Source: Bacillota bacterium
GTDB lineage: Bacteria > Bacillota > Ch66 > Ch109
Length of the DNA: 64,000 bases
Assembly (NCBI GenBank): GCA_013178275.1
Contig: JABLWZ010000005.1
Location: 1-64,000 of the forward strand
Reading direction: 5' to 3'
How positions within the stretch are numbered: the first letter of the stretch is position 1; each line of letters starts with the position of its first letter. Below, one piece after another: positions 51,735 through 61,285 of the stretch. A program made the position numbers and the translations under genes. Under the pieces are notes generated by a model. The model worked only from the letters and a program-made list of their open reading frames with translations. It had not been told where the DNA came from and did not search any database.

Positions 51735-52757
51735 TTGCTTTTTGCAAAAGACTTAGGGATAGATTTAGGGACCGCGAACACCCTGGTGCACCTCAGGGGG
51801 AAGGGCATCGTCCTGCGCGAGCCCTCGGTGGTGGCCATCCAGAAGGACACCGGGCAGGTCCTGGCGGTCGGTGAAGAGGCCAAGGACATGATCGGGAGGA
51901 CCCCGGGGAACATCATCGCCATCAGGCCGATGAAAGACGGGGTTATCGCCGACTTCGACGTCACCCAGACCATGCTGCGCCACTTTATCACCAAGGCACT
52001 GAAGGGCAGGAGCTTCCTGATGCGGCCGCGGGTGATTGTCAGCGTCCCTTCCGGGGTCACCGCGGTGGAGGAACGGGCGGTGCGGGAAGCCACCCTGCAG
52101 GCCAGCGCCAAGGAAGCGTACCTGATCGAGGAACCGATGGCGGCCGCTATCGGGGCGGGTCTTCCGGTGCATGAACCCACCGGCAACATGATCGTGGACA
52201 TCGGGGGAGGGACCACCGAGGTGGCGGTCATTTCCCTGGGCGGGATCGTAAACAGCCAGTCGATCCGCGTGGCGGGCGACGAAATGGACGAGGCCATCAT
52301 CCAGCACCTGAAGCGCTACTATAATTTATTAATCGGGGAGCGTACGGCGGAGGGCATCAAGATCCGCATAGGTTCCGCCATCTGGGAGGGGCCGGCCGAA
52401 AACTACGAGGTAAAGGGGCGGGACCTGGTGACCGGGCTTCCGAAAACGGTCATGATCACCTCGGAGGAGGTCCAAAAGGCCTTGAGCGACCCGATCGAGC
52501 GCATCATCGAAGGGATCAAGATCTGCCTGGAGAAGACCCCTCCAGAGCTGGCGGCGGACATCATGGACCGGGGCATAGTGATGGCGGGAGGCGGGTCTCT
52601 GCTTCGGGGACTGGACCGACTGGTCAGCGATGAGACCGGCATGCCGGTGCACCTGGCGGAAGAGCCGCTGTCCGCGGTGGCTTTCGGGACCGGCAAGGTG
52701 CTGGAGAACATCGAGGTACTGAAACGGGTCCTGATCTCTCCCAAGAAATTCTCCTAG
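51735..52757 (+). CDS. mreB: Rod-shape-determining protein MreB
   Basis: A 340-residue actin homologue that organises sidewall synthesis. ATP-binding motifs: [13 protein letters not shown] (phosphate 1), [18 protein letters not shown] (phosphate 2), and [15 protein letters not shown] (adenosine). I start at TTG 51735, 9 nt behind AAGGAG; a TTG three codons upstream touches the site. Starts the mreBCD-mrdA operon. Confidence 0.97.
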   Translation: MLFAKDLGIDLGTANTLVHLRGKGIVLREPSVVAIQKDTGQVLAVGEEAKDMIGRTPGNIIAIRPMKDGVIADFDVTQTMLRHFITKALKGRSFLMRPRVIVSVPSGVTAVEERAVREATLQASAKEAYLIEEPMAAAIGAGLPVHEPTGNMIVDIGGGTTEVAVISLGGIVNSQSIRVAGDEMDEAIIQHLKRYYNLLIGERTAEGIKIRIGSAIWEGPAENYEVKGRDLVTGLPKTVMITSEEVQKALSDPIERIIEGIKICLEKTPPELAADIMDRGIVMAGGGSLLRGLDRLVSDETGMPVHLAEEPLSAVAFGTGKVLENIEVLKRVLISPKKFS

Positions 52758-52790
52758 GGCAGTGTTTGGTTTTTCAGGGAGGAGTAGCCG

Positions 52791-53645
52791 TTGTCTCGCA
52801 TTTTCAACCGCAAAGTTTTGATAATAGTCCTGGTTGTCATTCTGGCCGGCGTCTCCATCAGGTTTCTCCTGGTTGAAAAAGTCGAGATGGGTCCGATCGG
52901 GGGAGTTGTCCGAGGCGGCCTGGCCCCGGTGGAGAGCGGCCTTTCCTCGGTGGTGCATTCGGTCCGGGGGGTATTCGGCAGCCTGGCGGGGATCGGTCGG
53001 GCGCAGGCGGAGAAAGAGGCCTTAAACCAACAGATAGCCGACCTCCAGATGGAAAACAACCAGCTCCGTGAAAACAAACAGGAAGTCGAGAGACTCCGAA
53101 GGGCTCTGGGTTTCAAAGAGGCCAACCCCCAGTACAGCCTGCTGGTGGCCCAGGTGATTGCCCGCAACCCCACCAACTGGTTCCACACCATTACCGTGAA
53201 CCGGGGCAGCGATGACGGGGTCAGGAAGTTCATGCCGGTTATCAACTCCCAGGGCCTGGTCGGCAAGGTGATACAGGTCGATTCACATTCATCCGAGATA
53301 CTCCTGATTACAGACCCCGAGGGGCCCGCGGGCGCGGTGGTGCTGGTTCAGGACACCCGCGTGCCGGGGGTGGTGGAAGGGATGGGAGACATAAGCGGAA
53401 AAGGCACCGGAATGCTCAGGATGCGCCTGATCCCTTACAACGTCACGGTCGAGGAAGGGGACGAGGTGGTCACCTCGGGGCTGGGAACGGTGTTCCCGGC
53501 GGGGATCAGGATCGGCCGGGTGCAGAACATCAACCGGGAGGCGGAGCCCAGCACCCTGCAGCAGTATTCCCTGATAACACCGGAAGTAGATTTTTACCGT
53601 CTCGAGGAGGTCATGATTATCACCCAGGTATCTGGAGGGAGATAG
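52791..53645 (+). CDS. mreC: Rod-shape-determining protein MreC
   Basis: A 284-residue protein with one membrane helix (about residues 7-25), a coiled coil (LNQQIADLQMENNQLRENKQ) and an extracytoplasmic beta domain starting NPTNWFHTITVNRGSDDG. It links MreB to penicillin-binding proteins. TTG start behind GGGAGGAG; 2 bp before mreD. Confidence 0.96.
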   Translation: MSRIFNRKVLIIVLVVILAGVSIRFLLVEKVEMGPIGGVVRGGLAPVESGLSSVVHSVRGVFGSLAGIGRAQAEKEALNQQIADLQMENNQLRENKQEVERLRRALGFKEANPQYSLLVAQVIARNPTNWFHTITVNRGSDDGVRKFMPVINSQGLVGKVIQVDSHSSEILLITDPEGPAGAVVLVQDTRVPGVVEGMGDISGKGTGMLRMRLIPYNVTVEEGDEVVTSGLGTVFPAGIRIGRVQNINREAEPSTLQQYSLITPEVDFYRLEEVMIITQVSGGR

Positions 53646-53647
53646 AT

Positions 53648-54157
53648 TTGGTGGCCAGGGCAGGGGTATTAGGGGCTATAGTCATCGTAGCTTTATTGCT
53701 GCAGGCGACGTTATTAGAGTTGATAAGATTTTCTGTCAAACCAGATCTGGTTTTGATCCTGGTGATTTTTTTTGCATTGATCAACGGTTCCCGGCCGGGG
53801 ATGATTCTGGCCGCCGCCGCCGGCCTGCTCATAGACCTTCTGTGGGGACGTTTTCTCGGGATAAACATCCTGACCCTTACCATAACCGCCTTCCTGGTGG
53901 GTTACCTGGAAAACAAGGTCTTCAAGGATAACCTGTTGGTTCCCATCCTGGTGGTATTTTGCGGGTCGGTCCTTCACGCGGGACTGATGTTGATGTTTCA
54001 GGAGCTGGCGGGGGTCCACCTGCCGCTTTCGGCGGGAGTTCGGACCGGCCTCCTGGAGGCCGCTTACAACGCATTATTAGCGCCATTATTCTATAAACTT
54101 TTCTACCGTTCGAGCACAAGTGGAGTCTTACAAGGTTTTAAACGGGGTGGGCTGTAA
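53648..54157 (+). CDS. mreD: Rod-shape-determining protein MreD
   Basis: A 169-residue integral membrane protein with five or six helices; LDLIRFSVKPDLVLILVIFF-like pattern at the start and GLLIDLLWGRFLGINILTL in the middle are typical. TTG start. Completes the MreCD complex with PBP2 and RodA. Confidence 0.92.
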   Translation: MVARAGVLGAIVIVALLLQATLLELIRFSVKPDLVLILVIFFALINGSRPGMILAAAAGLLIDLLWGRFLGINILTLTITAFLVGYLENKVFKDNLLVPILVVFCGSVLHAGLMLMFQELAGVHLPLSAGVRTGLLEAAYNALLAPLFYKLFYRSSTSGVLQGFKRGGL

Positions 54158-54158
54158 G

Positions 54159-56465
54159 GTGGTCAGCAAGAAGACTGAAGACCGTCTGAGGTTTTTCTGG
54201 TTAATCGTGGTGGGGATCTTCTGTATCCTGGTGGTGCGCCTGGGGGCGTTGCAGCTGGTCCAGGCGAGTGATTACCGCACCCTTTCGGAGGAAAACCGGG
54301 TGCGGATTATCCCGGTCCGGGCGCCCCGGGGAGAGATCGTCGACCGCAACGGGGTGGTGCTGGCGAGGAGCAAGCAGGTCTTTTCCATCCAGCTCAACCG
54401 GGACCCGAACCAGAGCGACTATCATGCCGTGGCGCAGCAGCTTTCAGCCCTGCTCATCCCATACTACCCCGAAATGACCACCGAGAGCATACTGAGCTTG
54501 ATCGACCAGAGCCAGGAACGCAGATACGAGCCGATCACCATAAAACGGAACGTCGACATCCAGGTGGTCACCATGATCGAGGAGATGCGCCAGGAGCTGC
54601 CGGGGGTATCGGTGGACGTGGAACCGCTCCGGGAGTACCCGGGGTATGGCGAGGCGGGACCGGGGATGGCCGGCCACATCATGGGATTCGTGCGGGAGAT
54701 CAGCCAGGAAGAACTCAACCAGAAGAACCAGAACAGTGATGAAGAAAGCTACTACCAGCTTGGCGACCTGATCGGCAAGGACGGCCTGGAGAAGCAGTAC
54801 GAGGACGTGCTGCGGGGGCGTGACGGCGCGAAGCAGGTGGAGGTAAACGTGTACAACCGGCCGGTCCGCTCGCTGGATCACCTCAAGACCATCCCGGCGG
54901 TCCCTGGCAACACCCTGGTCTTGACCCTGGACGCCAAGCTGCAGGAGACACTGGAAAAGAGCATGGACGAAAACCTGGCCCGGCTGCAGAAGAGCGGTTA
55001 CCCCAAGGCCAAGGCCGGGTCCGCGGTGGTCATGGACGTAAACACCGGGGCGATCCTGGCCATGGTCAGCCGGCCGGCCCTGAACCCCAACGACTTCATC
55101 GGAAGCATGTCCCAGGAGATGGTCGACTTCTACTACCGTTCCAACCCAGCGGCGGCGATCAACCGGGCCATCGCCGGGGTCTATCCCCCTGGCTCCACCT
55201 TCAAACCGATCACCGCCATGGCGGCGCTGGAAGCCAACGCGGTCAAACCCGACGGCGTACTGGTCAACTGCACCGGGGCTTACTGGCTCTCCCCGTATAT
55301 CAGGTGTTGGCAGGTACACGGCCCGACCAACTTCTGGAAGGGCATGGCGGTTTCCTGCAACACTTACTTCCAGGAGGCTGGACGGTTGGCCGGGATCGAA
55401 AACCTGGTGCGGGTGGGTGAGCAGTTCGGCCTGGGCCGGAAGACCGGGATCGACCTGCCCGGCGAGGCCAAGGGCCTGCTCCCCAATCCCCAGTGGAAGC
55501 GGGACCTGAACTCCAAGCTGATCAACGCCCAGTACAACAAGAACCTCCAGGAGATAGAAACCCGCTACCAGGCTCAGCTGGAAGCCGCTCCCGACGACAA
55601 GACCCGCCAGGACCTGAACAAGAAGAAGGACAACGAGATCAAGCTGCTGAGATCCCGCTACCAGATAAACTACAACTTCAATACCACCTGGCAGGGGTTC
55701 GACACCCTGAACATGTCGATCGGACAGGGCAACAACAACTACACCCCGATCCAGCTCGTAACCTATATTTCCGCGGTGGCTAACGGGGGCAAGGTATTCC
55801 AGCCCTACCTGGTCGACCGGGTGATGGCTCACGACGGGCACGTCGTGCAGCAGAACTCCCCGCGAATCGTCAACCAGGCCTCGGTATCACCCGAGAACAT
55901 CGCCCTGGTCAGGAAGGCGATGGCCGGGGTCATGCAGCCGGGAGGGACCGCTTACTTCATGTTTACTAACTTCCCACCCAATATCCAGGTGGGGGGTAAA
56001 ACGGGGACCGCCGAGACCGGCAGAGCCGGGGATAACAAGGAGCGGGACTATCACGGGGTATTCGTGGCTTTCGCCCCGGCCGACAACCCCCAGATCGCCT
56101 TCGCGGGGCTGATCGAGTACGGGTACCACGGCAGCGAGTCTTCGGGGTACCTGGCCAAAGCGGTATTCGAACAGTACTTCGGGATCGCCTCCAACACACC
56201 GCCGCCGGCAACGACGACAGCGCCGGAGACCACGGAGGTAAAGTCAAACGAGACGCCGGCCGGGAACGCGCCGGTGGGGACCACCGAGCCGACCGGGACC
56301 ACTGAGCCGGCGGCCACCACCCCGACGGGTAATACTGTACCGACGACCACGAACCCATCGGGGACCAGCACCCCGGCCGGCACCACCACTCGTGAAGGGA
56401 ACACCGGCCAGCCTTCGTCCGGGGGCAGCCCTCCGGCGCCAGGCGTCACCCAACCGCCGGGATAG
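54159..56465 (+). CDS. mrdA: Penicillin-binding protein 2 (elongation transpeptidase)
   Basis: A 768-residue class B PBP. One membrane helix (about 12-32), PBP dimerisation domain starting RAPRGEIVDRNG, then the transpeptidase with catalytic Ser in GSTFKPITAM, SxN as SCN and KTG as GGKTGTAE. A charged helical insert (QYNKNLQEIETRYQAQLEAA) precedes the SIGQGNNNYTP block, and the last 85 residues are Thr/Pro/Gly-rich, like a wall-spanning tail. GTG 54159 follows GGGGTGGG; an earlier in-frame ATG lies inside mreD. Confidence 0.95.
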   Translation: MVSKKTEDRLRFFWLIVVGIFCILVVRLGALQLVQASDYRTLSEENRVRIIPVRAPRGEIVDRNGVVLARSKQVFSIQLNRDPNQSDYHAVAQQLSALLIPYYPEMTTESILSLIDQSQERRYEPITIKRNVDIQVVTMIEEMRQELPGVSVDVEPLREYPGYGEAGPGMAGHIMGFVREISQEELNQKNQNSDEESYYQLGDLIGKDGLEKQYEDVLRGRDGAKQVEVNVYNRPVRSLDHLKTIPAVPGNTLVLTLDAKLQETLEKSMDENLARLQKSGYPKAKAGSAVVMDVNTGAILAMVSRPALNPNDFIGSMSQEMVDFYYRSNPAAAINRAIAGVYPPGSTFKPITAMAALEANAVKPDGVLVNCTGAYWLSPYIRCWQVHGPTNFWKGMAVSCNTYFQEAGRLAGIENLVRVGEQFGLGRKTGIDLPGEAKGLLPNPQWKRDLNSKLINAQYNKNLQEIETRYQAQLEAAPDDKTRQDLNKKKDNEIKLLRSRYQINYNFNTTWQGFDTLNMSIGQGNNNYTPIQLVTYISAVANGGKVFQPYLVDRVMAHDGHVVQQNSPRIVNQASVSPENIALVRKAMAGVMQPGGTAYFMFTNFPPNIQVGGKTGTAETGRAGDNKERDYHGVFVAFAPADNPQIAFAGLIEYGYHGSESSGYLAKAVFEQYFGIASNTPPPATTTAPETTEVKSNETPAGNAPVGTTEPTGTTEPAATTPTGNTVPTTTNPSGTSTPAGTTTREGNTGQPSSGGSPPAPGVTQPPG

Positions 56466-56496
56466 AGTCGTGAAGAAAAACAAAGATGAAACCAGA

Positions 56497-56530
56497 AAAA
56501 GTGAGGAAAAAAGCCCTCGCTTTTTCTTAC
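56497..56530 (+). terminator. Intrinsic terminator after mrdA
   Basis: AAAAGTGAGG pairs with CCTCGCTTTT (one G-T) around an A-rich loop, then T-rich tail. Separates mreBCD-mrdA from minCDE. Confidence 0.75.
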
Positions 56531-56601
56531 TCAAAGGAAGGAATTACCTACCCTATGTAGAATTTGTAGAGTCGTAGCAAAAAGATTTGGTGGAGGTATG
56601 G

Positions 56602-57399
56602 ATGAAAAGAGAGGATATCGTCATCAGAGGGATGCGTAACGGGATCCTGATTTCGTTTGACGACTCTCTGGGTATAGATGAGTTTTATTCCCAATTGTCC
56701 GATAAGCTGGAAGACGCCGAGGTACGGTCGATGTTCGGTGCCGGACAGGTGATCCTGGACCTGGGATCGCGGGATGTGTCAGGCATCCAGATGACTGAAG
56801 CGGCGGATTTTTTAAACCGATATGGCCTTTCACTGCAGCGGATTATAGCGCGGCCCGAGGCCGGTCCCCCTTTGATCGTGGACCGCGATCAGGTCCGGCA
56901 GAAGAAGAAGGTGAGCCGGCCTAAAGCGGTGCCGGATGATTCCTGGCCGATGGAGGCCGAGGAACCGGTTAACATCCGGAGCAAATCCGTCTCCGCGGGT
57001 GCGGCTGCCGAAAGCCGGATCGAGGCGAAAAAGGAGGAAGCGGCCGGTTTTGGAAACATAACCAATGGAGATGGCAATACCCTTTTGATTAAAAGGAATC
57101 TACGGTCCGGACAGACCATCGAGCATCCCGGCAATGTTGTCATCATGGGTGATGTCAACCCGGGCGCGGAAGTGATAGCGGGCGGTAACATCGTCGTCTG
57201 GGGCTCCTTCCGCGGAATAGCGCACGCCGGGGCAACGGGAGACGAGAACTCGACCATCACCGCCTTCAGGCTTCGTCCCACCCAGCTTCGGATCGCCGGG
57301 CACATAACCCGGGCCCCGGACGACGATGAGGCTGGACCGGAAATTCCCGAAATAGCTCGAATTCGCGGGGGGGTAGTAGTAATTGAACGATACCAATGA
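56602..57399 (+). CDS. minC: Septum-site-determining protein MinC
   Basis: A 265-residue FtsZ-polymerisation inhibitor. N-domain (1-100), a variable linker, and the C-terminal beta-helix domain with RSGQTIEHPGNVVIMGDVNP, GAEVIAGGNIVVWGSFRGIAHAG-type sequence and the final LRPTQLRIAG that contacts MinD. ATG 56602 behind GGAGGTATGG is preferred over a TTG five codons earlier. Confidence 0.94.
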   Translation: MKREDIVIRGMRNGILISFDDSLGIDEFYSQLSDKLEDAEVRSMFGAGQVILDLGSRDVSGIQMTEAADFLNRYGLSLQRIIARPEAGPPLIVDRDQVRQKKKVSRPKAVPDDSWPMEAEEPVNIRSKSVSAGAAAESRIEAKKEEAAGFGNITNGDGNTLLIKRNLRSGQTIEHPGNVVIMGDVNPGAEVIAGGNIVVWGSFRGIAHAGATGDENSTITAFRLRPTQLRIAGHITRAPDDDEAGPEIPEIARIRGGVVVIERYQ

Positions 57400-57562
57400 C
57401 ATCAACGAAACCAATGACATCGAGGATAACAATGGTACCGGCGAGAATGCCAATATCGACCACCAGAATGATGTCAGCGACACCTCTGAAGTGAATGAAA
57501 CCGACGTTGCCAGCGAACCTACGGAAAAGGCTATTCCCGAAGCTGTCGAAGGAGGAGAAGGA

Positions 57563-58360
57563 ATGGGAGAGGTAATAGTGGTAACCTCCGGCAAGGGAGG
57601 AGTTGGAAAGACTACCGCTACTGCCAACATCGGGACCGCCCTGGCTGCCCTGGGGAACCGGGTGGTGCTGGTTGATACTGATATAGGTCTGCGCAAACTC
57701 GACCTCGTCCTGGGCCTTGAGAACCGGATCGTGTTCCACCTGGTGGACGTCACCAGCGGCAACTGCCGGCTCAAGCAGGCCCTGATAAGGGATAAGCGGA
57801 TTGAGGGTCTGTACTTCCTCCCGGCGGCTCAGACCAGGGACAAGACCGCGGTTACCCCGCAGCAGATGTACGACCTCTGCATGGAGCTGAAGAAGGAATT
57901 CGATTATGTGCTCATCGACTGCCCGGCGGGCATCGAGCAGGGCTTTAAAAACGCCATCGCCGGCGCCGACCGGGCCCTGGTGGTGACCAACCCGGAGATA
58001 TCGTCGGTCCGGGACGCCGACCGGATAATAGGTCTGCTGGAATCGGCCGAGATCCCCGATCCCCTGCTGATCGTCAACCGCATCCGCCCCCAGATGGTGA
58101 GGAAGGGCGACATGCTGGACGTCAGCGACATCCTCGACAACCTCCGGATCGACCTTATAGGTGTGGTCCCCGAGGATGAGAAGGTCCTGGTATCGACCAA
58201 CCGGGGCGAGCCCGCGGTCCTCAACGAAAACTCCAAGGCGGGAACGGCATTCCGCAACATAGCCCTCCGCATAACCGGCGAGGAGGTGCCGCTGATGGAG
58301 CTGGAGGAAAAGGAAGGGTGGAGACCCTGGCTCAGAAAGATCTTTGGCTTTGGATCATGA
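57563..58360 (+). CDS. minD: Septum-site-determining protein MinD
   Basis: A 265-residue ATPase of the ParA/MinD family. Deviant Walker A GKGGVGKTT follows MGEVIVVTS; the C-terminus GWRPWLRKIFGFGS is the amphipathic membrane-targeting helix. I choose ATG 57563 behind GGAGGAGAAGG. The same frame stays open upstream to a TTG at 57383 that has its own G-rich site and would add 60 Asn/Asp/Glu/Thr-rich residues overlapping the minC stop. Confidence 0.94.
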   Translation: MGEVIVVTSGKGGVGKTTATANIGTALAALGNRVVLVDTDIGLRKLDLVLGLENRIVFHLVDVTSGNCRLKQALIRDKRIEGLYFLPAAQTRDKTAVTPQQMYDLCMELKKEFDYVLIDCPAGIEQGFKNAIAGADRALVVTNPEISSVRDADRIIGLLESAEIPDPLLIVNRIRPQMVRKGDMLDVSDILDNLRIDLIGVVPEDEKVLVSTNRGEPAVLNENSKAGTAFRNIALRITGEEVPLMELEEKEGWRPWLRKIFGFGS

Positions 58361-58400
58361 GATAGGTGGCTACCGTCAAAATGAAAGGAGGAAGAACTTG

Positions 58401-58676
58401 GTGCTGGAGTTTCTGGCAAAATTCTTTAGTCGAGACAATTCTATGAGCAGCAAGAACATAGCCAGGGAAAGGCTTCGGCTGGTGCTGGTGCATGACCGAG
58501 TTAATATCTCTCCCCAGCTTTTGCAGGCTTTGAAAGAGGACCTGATAAAGGTAATCTCGGACTACATGGAGATCGACGAAAGCGCTCTGGAGGTCAGCCT
58601 GAACAGCGACGAGAACGCCGTCGCGCTGATGGCAAACATCCCGATCCTGCGCATGAAGCGCTTTGTGAAGGAATAG
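58401..58676 (+). CDS. minE: Cell division topological specificity factor MinE
   Basis: A 91-residue MinE that drives Min oscillation by stimulating MinD ATPase. N-terminal amphipathic segment LEFLAKFFSRD, anti-MinCD helix ARERLRLVLVHDR, and beta domain. GTG 58401 is 9 nt behind AAAGGAGG. Having MinE rather than DivIVA-only control fits Clostridia. Confidence 0.92.
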   Translation: MLEFLAKFFSRDNSMSSKNIARERLRLVLVHDRVNISPQLLQALKEDLIKVISDYMEIDESALEVSLNSDENAVALMANIPILRMKRFVKE

Positions 58677-58767
58677 ATGGTAATTGGTCTATCACGGCCT
58701 TACCCCCCTGGACTATCCCATGGCCTTGCAATATAATTGGGATAGTGTTTAGGGCGGGGTAATTGTA

Positions 58768-59895
58768 TTGAATCGTAAGATCTTAAAAAACCTTGACTAT
58801 ACCTTTGTCATAACCGTGATCCTGCTGCTAATCATGGGTCTGTTGGTGGTTGCCAGTGCTACCCACGCCAACAGCAACCCTTATTTTTACGTCAAGCGTC
58901 AGGCGCTCAGGATCGGGTTGGGGGTAATTATCGCTCTGGTGGTGCTTCGTTTCGATTACTCGATAATGCTGAAGTACACCAGATTTCTTTATGTCTTCAA
59001 CATGCTGTTCCTGTTCTCGGTGCTGGTGACCGGCTGGGCGGCCAAGGGTTCCCAGGCCTGGTTGAAGTTCGGCGAGATGGTTATCCAGCCCTCCGAGCTG
59101 GCCAAGATCATCATCATCATCACCCTGGCGGCTTTTCTGGCGAAGCGGGAACGATTGGACACCCTAAAAGACCTGATGCCGGTCTTTATGCACGTCGGCG
59201 CTCCCCTGGTGCTGATCATGCTGCAGCCCGACCTGGGGACCGGCCTGGTGTACCTAGCGATAACCCTGGGAATGGTTTATGTGGCGGGGGCCAGGGCCTC
59301 CCTGCTGCTGAAGATCATCGGGGTCTGCTCCGCGGTGGTGGGTCTGGCGCTGTTCGCCCACTTCAAGTGGGGGATGCCCCTGCCGCTGGAGGACTACCAG
59401 TTAAACCGGCTGATAGTGTTCGTCAACCCCTACCTGGATGGAAGGGGCGGCCGGGGAGCGGGCTGGCATATCATCCAGTCACTGGTGGCGATAGGCTCGG
59501 GGGGCTTCTGGGGCAAGGGCCTGTTCGAAGGGACCCAGGTCCAGGGCAGCTTCCTTCCCGAACAGCACACCGACTTCATCTTCGCGGTGGTCGGCGAGGA
59601 GATGGGGTTCATCGGGGGTGTCGTGATCCTGCTGCTGTACTTCATCCTGCTGTTCAGGACCCTGTATATAGCCCAGCAGGCCCGTGAGAACTTCGGCACC
59701 CTGATAGCCGCGGGCATCTGCTCCATGTGGGGCTTCCACATCCTGGAGAACATCGGTATGGCCATCGGGATAATGCCCATCACCGGGATCCCCCTGCCTT
59801 TCCTGAGCTACGGCGGTAGCAACATGCTGGCCAACCTGATGGCAGTGGGGCTGCTGCTGAGCATCAACATCCGGCGGCAGAAGATCCTGTTCTGA
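58768..59895 (+). CDS. rodA: Peptidoglycan glycosyltransferase RodA (SEDS family)
   Basis: A 375-residue membrane glycosyltransferase with ten helices that polymerises lipid II and pairs with PBP2. SEDS hallmarks: the catalytic Asp region MLQPDLGTGLVYLAI, and near the end GIPLPFLSYGGSNMLANLMAVG. TTG start. A TATAAT at 58733 may be its own -10. Confidence 0.95.
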   Translation: MNRKILKNLDYTFVITVILLLIMGLLVVASATHANSNPYFYVKRQALRIGLGVIIALVVLRFDYSIMLKYTRFLYVFNMLFLFSVLVTGWAAKGSQAWLKFGEMVIQPSELAKIIIIITLAAFLAKRERLDTLKDLMPVFMHVGAPLVLIMLQPDLGTGLVYLAITLGMVYVAGARASLLLKIIGVCSAVVGLALFAHFKWGMPLPLEDYQLNRLIVFVNPYLDGRGGRGAGWHIIQSLVAIGSGGFWGKGLFEGTQVQGSFLPEQHTDFIFAVVGEEMGFIGGVVILLLYFILLFRTLYIAQQARENFGTLIAAGICSMWGFHILENIGMAIGIMPITGIPLPFLSYGGSNMLANLMAVGLLLSINIRRQKILF

Positions 59896-60012
59896 CCACC
59901 CTCTGAGGTTTTAACGTTAAACAGATTCTAGGCTCGGCAGTACCAGCGTATGATGTACTACCGAGTTATTTTTTTCCGCTCCTGGAAGGTATTGACGGAG
60001 GATGATCAGAAC

Positions 60013-60717
60013 ATGGCCAACAAAAGCTGGAACTGGGAAGAGGACTCACCCGAGCGGCTCTACCTCCCGGAACCAGGTCGGAAATGGAAAAACGGCCTGA
60101 TCGAGAAGCCGCACGCGGGGACCTGGTACAAGACCGCGATCTGCCTCCTGCTGTTCCTGCTGATCTGGTCGTCGTACCGGGGCGATTTCCCGGGAGCCGC
60201 CGGGGTGAGGCAGTTTACGGCTTATATCTACAGCATCGATAAGGACCTGAGCCCCTATCTCAAAACCGTCGGGGAGAAGCTTATAAACAGTGAAAAACTA
60301 CGTTCAGCGCTGAGCCAGCGGATAGAAGAGCCTGCCGCCATAAAGCCGGTCACCACCATGCGGGTGATCTACCCGGTGGCGGAGGGACGGGTTATCGGCT
60401 ACTCGCAGGCCTCGAACCAGTACGCCCTTTCCATCCAGTGCCAGCCGGGACAGGTGGTGCGGGCGCCCCAGGCGGGCCGGGTCTCGATGGTAAGCGGTGA
60501 AAAGGTAAACGGCTACACGGTCCAGATCGACCACGGCAACGGTTTCGTATCCATCCTGGCGAGTTTCTCCGAGTCCTGGGTCAAGCCCGATGACCAGGTC
60601 CAGTCGGGTCAGACGGTAGGAAAGCTTTCGCCCGGGGGCAACAACGTCCTCCTGACCTACAGAATGACCTACCAGGGACTGCCGGTCGACCCCCTCAACT
60701 ACCTGAACGGCAAATAG
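60013..60717 (+). CDS. SpoIVFA-like M23 (LytM) family protein, degenerate
   Basis: A 234-residue protein with one membrane helix (about 43-60) and a C-terminal LytM/M23 beta domain (QVVRAPQAGRVSMVSGEKVN, GYTVQIDHGNGFVSIL). The zinc ligands of active M23 peptidases are not there (Y, S and N at the HxxxD and HxH positions), as in SpoIVFA. By position it is probably the SpoIVFA-type regulator of pro-sigma-K processing. ATG 60013 lies 10 nt behind GGAGG. No spoIVFB follows. Confidence 0.8.
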   Translation: MANKSWNWEEDSPERLYLPEPGRKWKNGLIEKPHAGTWYKTAICLLLFLLIWSSYRGDFPGAAGVRQFTAYIYSIDKDLSPYLKTVGEKLINSEKLRSALSQRIEEPAAIKPVTTMRVIYPVAEGRVIGYSQASNQYALSIQCQPGQVVRAPQAGRVSMVSGEKVNGYTVQIDHGNGFVSILASFSESWVKPDDQVQSGQTVGKLSPGGNNVLLTYRMTYQGLPVDPLNYLNGK

Positions 60718-60735
60718 CGGCAATCCTTTAAGTCA

Positions 60736-60767
60736 AGCAGGCCGTATACAACGGCCTGCTGTTTTTG
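60736..60767 (+). terminator. Intrinsic terminator
   Basis: AGCAGGCCGT (60736-60745) and ACGGCCTGCT (60751-60760), perfect 10-bp stem, then GTTTTTG. Confidence 0.9.
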
Positions 60768-60810
60768 CCTTCAGCCAAATTGTGTGATAAACTGGAGAAA
60801 GCTTACTGTG

Positions 60811-60997
60811 CGGGAAACCGATACCACTTAAGAGATAATCGAACCAGTTGAGATTAAAAGCGACAAAAAGCTTGATCGGTAGGTAAAGGGAACCGCATTT
60901 CGAGTGCGAACGATGGTAATAAACCGGCACGGGAAACCGATACCACTTAAGAGATAATCGAACCAGTTGAGATTAAAAGCGACAAAAAGCTTGATCG
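60811..60997. repeat. Direct repeat, 2 x 68 bp
   Basis: Copies 60811-60878 and 60930-60997 appear identical and begin CGGGAAACCGATACCACTTA. A third, divergent copy of the end (AGCGACAGAAAACTTGATC, 61204-61222) lies nearer the next gene. Hairpin-prone, non-coding. Confidence 0.9.
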
Positions 60998-61146
60998 TTA
61001 AATCGTGATGACCGCAGTATGAATGTGATGGCCCCAAATCTGTCAGAGGCTTAACCGGCAGTTGTTAAAAAGCTATATAAAGCTCGACTGAGCTGGACTC
61101 AACCACTGGGGAATAATAGGACCAAGACTACTAGAAGCGAAGGAGA

Positions 61147-61232
61147 GCTGATAAGCAGCGAGACTGCCAACCTCAGTGGCAATAATCAGCTAACCTGGAT
61201 TGGAGCGACAGAAAACTTGATCTCTAAATCAG
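61147..61232 (+). ncRNA. Possible structured leader RNA before the radical SAM gene
   Basis: AGCTGAT (61147) faces ATCAGCT (about 61186) and encloses TGCCA-N7-TGGCA. Then CCTGGATT faces AAATCAGG across the shared AGCGACA motif. No U-run. It could be a cis-regulatory RNA, but I match it to no known class. Confidence 0.35.
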
Positions 61233-61285
61233 GAGAATAACGTCTCAAATTTGAAAAAGGGTAAATTTGTAAGGAGGAATCGCCC

